Shown piece after piece: positions 4,889-5,190 of a stretch of 5,190 nucleotides of DNA (its first letter is position 1; each line of letters begins with the position of its first letter). This DNA comes from Sphingomonas sp. CCH9-E2 (lineage in GTDB: Bacteria > Pseudomonadota > Alphaproteobacteria > Sphingomonadales > Sphingomonadaceae). The stretch lies in assembly GCF_001557215.1 (NCBI RefSeq), contig NZ_LSJM01000208.1, positions 1 through 5,190 on the forward strand, read 5' to 3'. The translations under genes were made by a program, and so were the position numbers. The notes under the pieces were generated by a model. It saw only the letters and a list, made by a program, of their open reading frames with translations. It made no database searches and was not told the DNA's origin.

Positions 4889-5190
4889 AGCCAGCGCGGG
4901 ACGCTGTGCGTGTAGTTGACGTAAGCGACGCCGAATTTGTCGGCCATATAGCGTTCCTCGCGGGCGATGACGCCATAGTGGATCGTCATGATCAGCGGGA
5001 TGAACAGCCACAGCACTGCCGGCGCGTTGGCGGCGACGGCGAGGCCGAGATAGATCAGCGTCATGCCGAGATACATCGGGTTGCGGGTGCGGCGGTACAC
5101 GCCCTGGGCCACGAAGGCAGTGGCCGGTTTCCAGGGCGGGGCGGGGGTGCCCGCTGCCTTGAACCGTCCGAGCGCTGCGGCGATCAGGGC
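4885..5190 (-). CDS. Partial isoprenylcysteine carboxyl methyltransferase-family membrane protein
   Basis: The C-terminal 101 residues of a gene whose start lies beyond the right edge; the frame is open from 5190 with no stop. The visible part reads from ALIAAALGRFKAAGTPAPPW through the RNPMYLG motif to a long hydrophobic segment (two close-packed helices, YLGMTLIYLGLAV and VLWLFIPLIMTI). It then continues to HYGVIAREERYM and ends KFGVAYVNYTHSVPRWL. RNPMY, HYGVI, EER and GxxYxxY are the SAM- and substrate-binding hallmarks of the ICMT/PEMT-type membrane methyltransferases. Bacterial members are usually annotated by this fold alone and their substrate is mostly unknown, since prenylated proteins are not expected. 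An in-frame GTG at 5112-5110 is not a sensible start, because family sequence continues upstream of it. The stop TAA (4887-4885) overlaps the thioesterase stop. Confidence 0.9.
   Translation of the reverse strand, partial: ALIAAALGRFKAAGTPAPPWKPATAFVAQGVYRRTRNPMYLGMTLIYLGLAVAANAPAVLWLFIPLIMTIHYGVIAREERYMADKFGVAYVNYTHSVPRWL

Noticed and set aside
1..5190. tRNA, rRNA, CRISPR, transposase, toxin-antitoxin or phage signals
   Set aside because: No cloverleaf, regularly spaced direct repeats, transposase motifs or small toxin-antitoxin pair were seen on either strand.

Overview
The window is GC-rich chromosomal DNA. Gene content, very high GC at third codon positions and a REP-like GCCCCGGC palindrome downstream of leuA together suggest an alphaproteobacterium, most likely a sphingomonad (Sphingomonas, Sphingobium, Sphingopyxis or Novosphingobium). 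This placement rests on recalled family resemblance, not on a search. The genes are ordinary metabolic and stress-type genes, and nothing marks a mobile element, phage, CRISPR array or tRNA.

Layout from left to right. At 1-40 the first 13 codons of a minus-strand gene run off the left edge; its N-terminus resembles ArgJ. At 62-145 two 28-base copies of a GC-rich palindromic element face each other, six bases past the leuA stop. leuA (2-isopropylmalate synthase, long type) fills 151-1815 on the minus strand. Its upstream region holds a 15-codon reading frame with five leucine codons (MLHDRSLLPLRLTRP, 1905-1952) whose stop codon lies inside one arm of a 9-bp inverted repeat. I read this as a leucine leader peptide with an attenuator, probably translated from a transcript with almost no 5' UTR. 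Diverging from it is a short BLUF blue-light sensor (2085-2480, plus), which converges with a secreted YceI-family protein (2485-3117, minus) across a 4-base gap. A zinc-free MDR oxidoreductase (3219-4346, minus) lies upstream of yceI on the same strand. The 101 bases between them carry a strong hairpin or operator next to the yceI ribosome binding site. Divergent from the MDR gene is a hot-dog-fold thioesterase (4478-4888, plus). Its stop overlaps the stop of a partial membrane methyltransferase of the isoprenylcysteine methyltransferase type (4885-5190, minus, 5' end outside the window).

How the parts relate. The only pathway logic clearly visible is leucine biosynthesis: leuA appears to be controlled through translation of its leucine-rich leader, in addition to the leucine feedback expected at its C-terminal domain. 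The other genes are single units in divergent or convergent pairs with very tight 3' junctions, and they do not form an evident shared system. I see no convincing new multi-gene system. The items most worth a second look are the leuA leader and its competing RNA structures, the yceI hairpin, the stand-alone BLUF protein and the inverted pair of REP-like elements.
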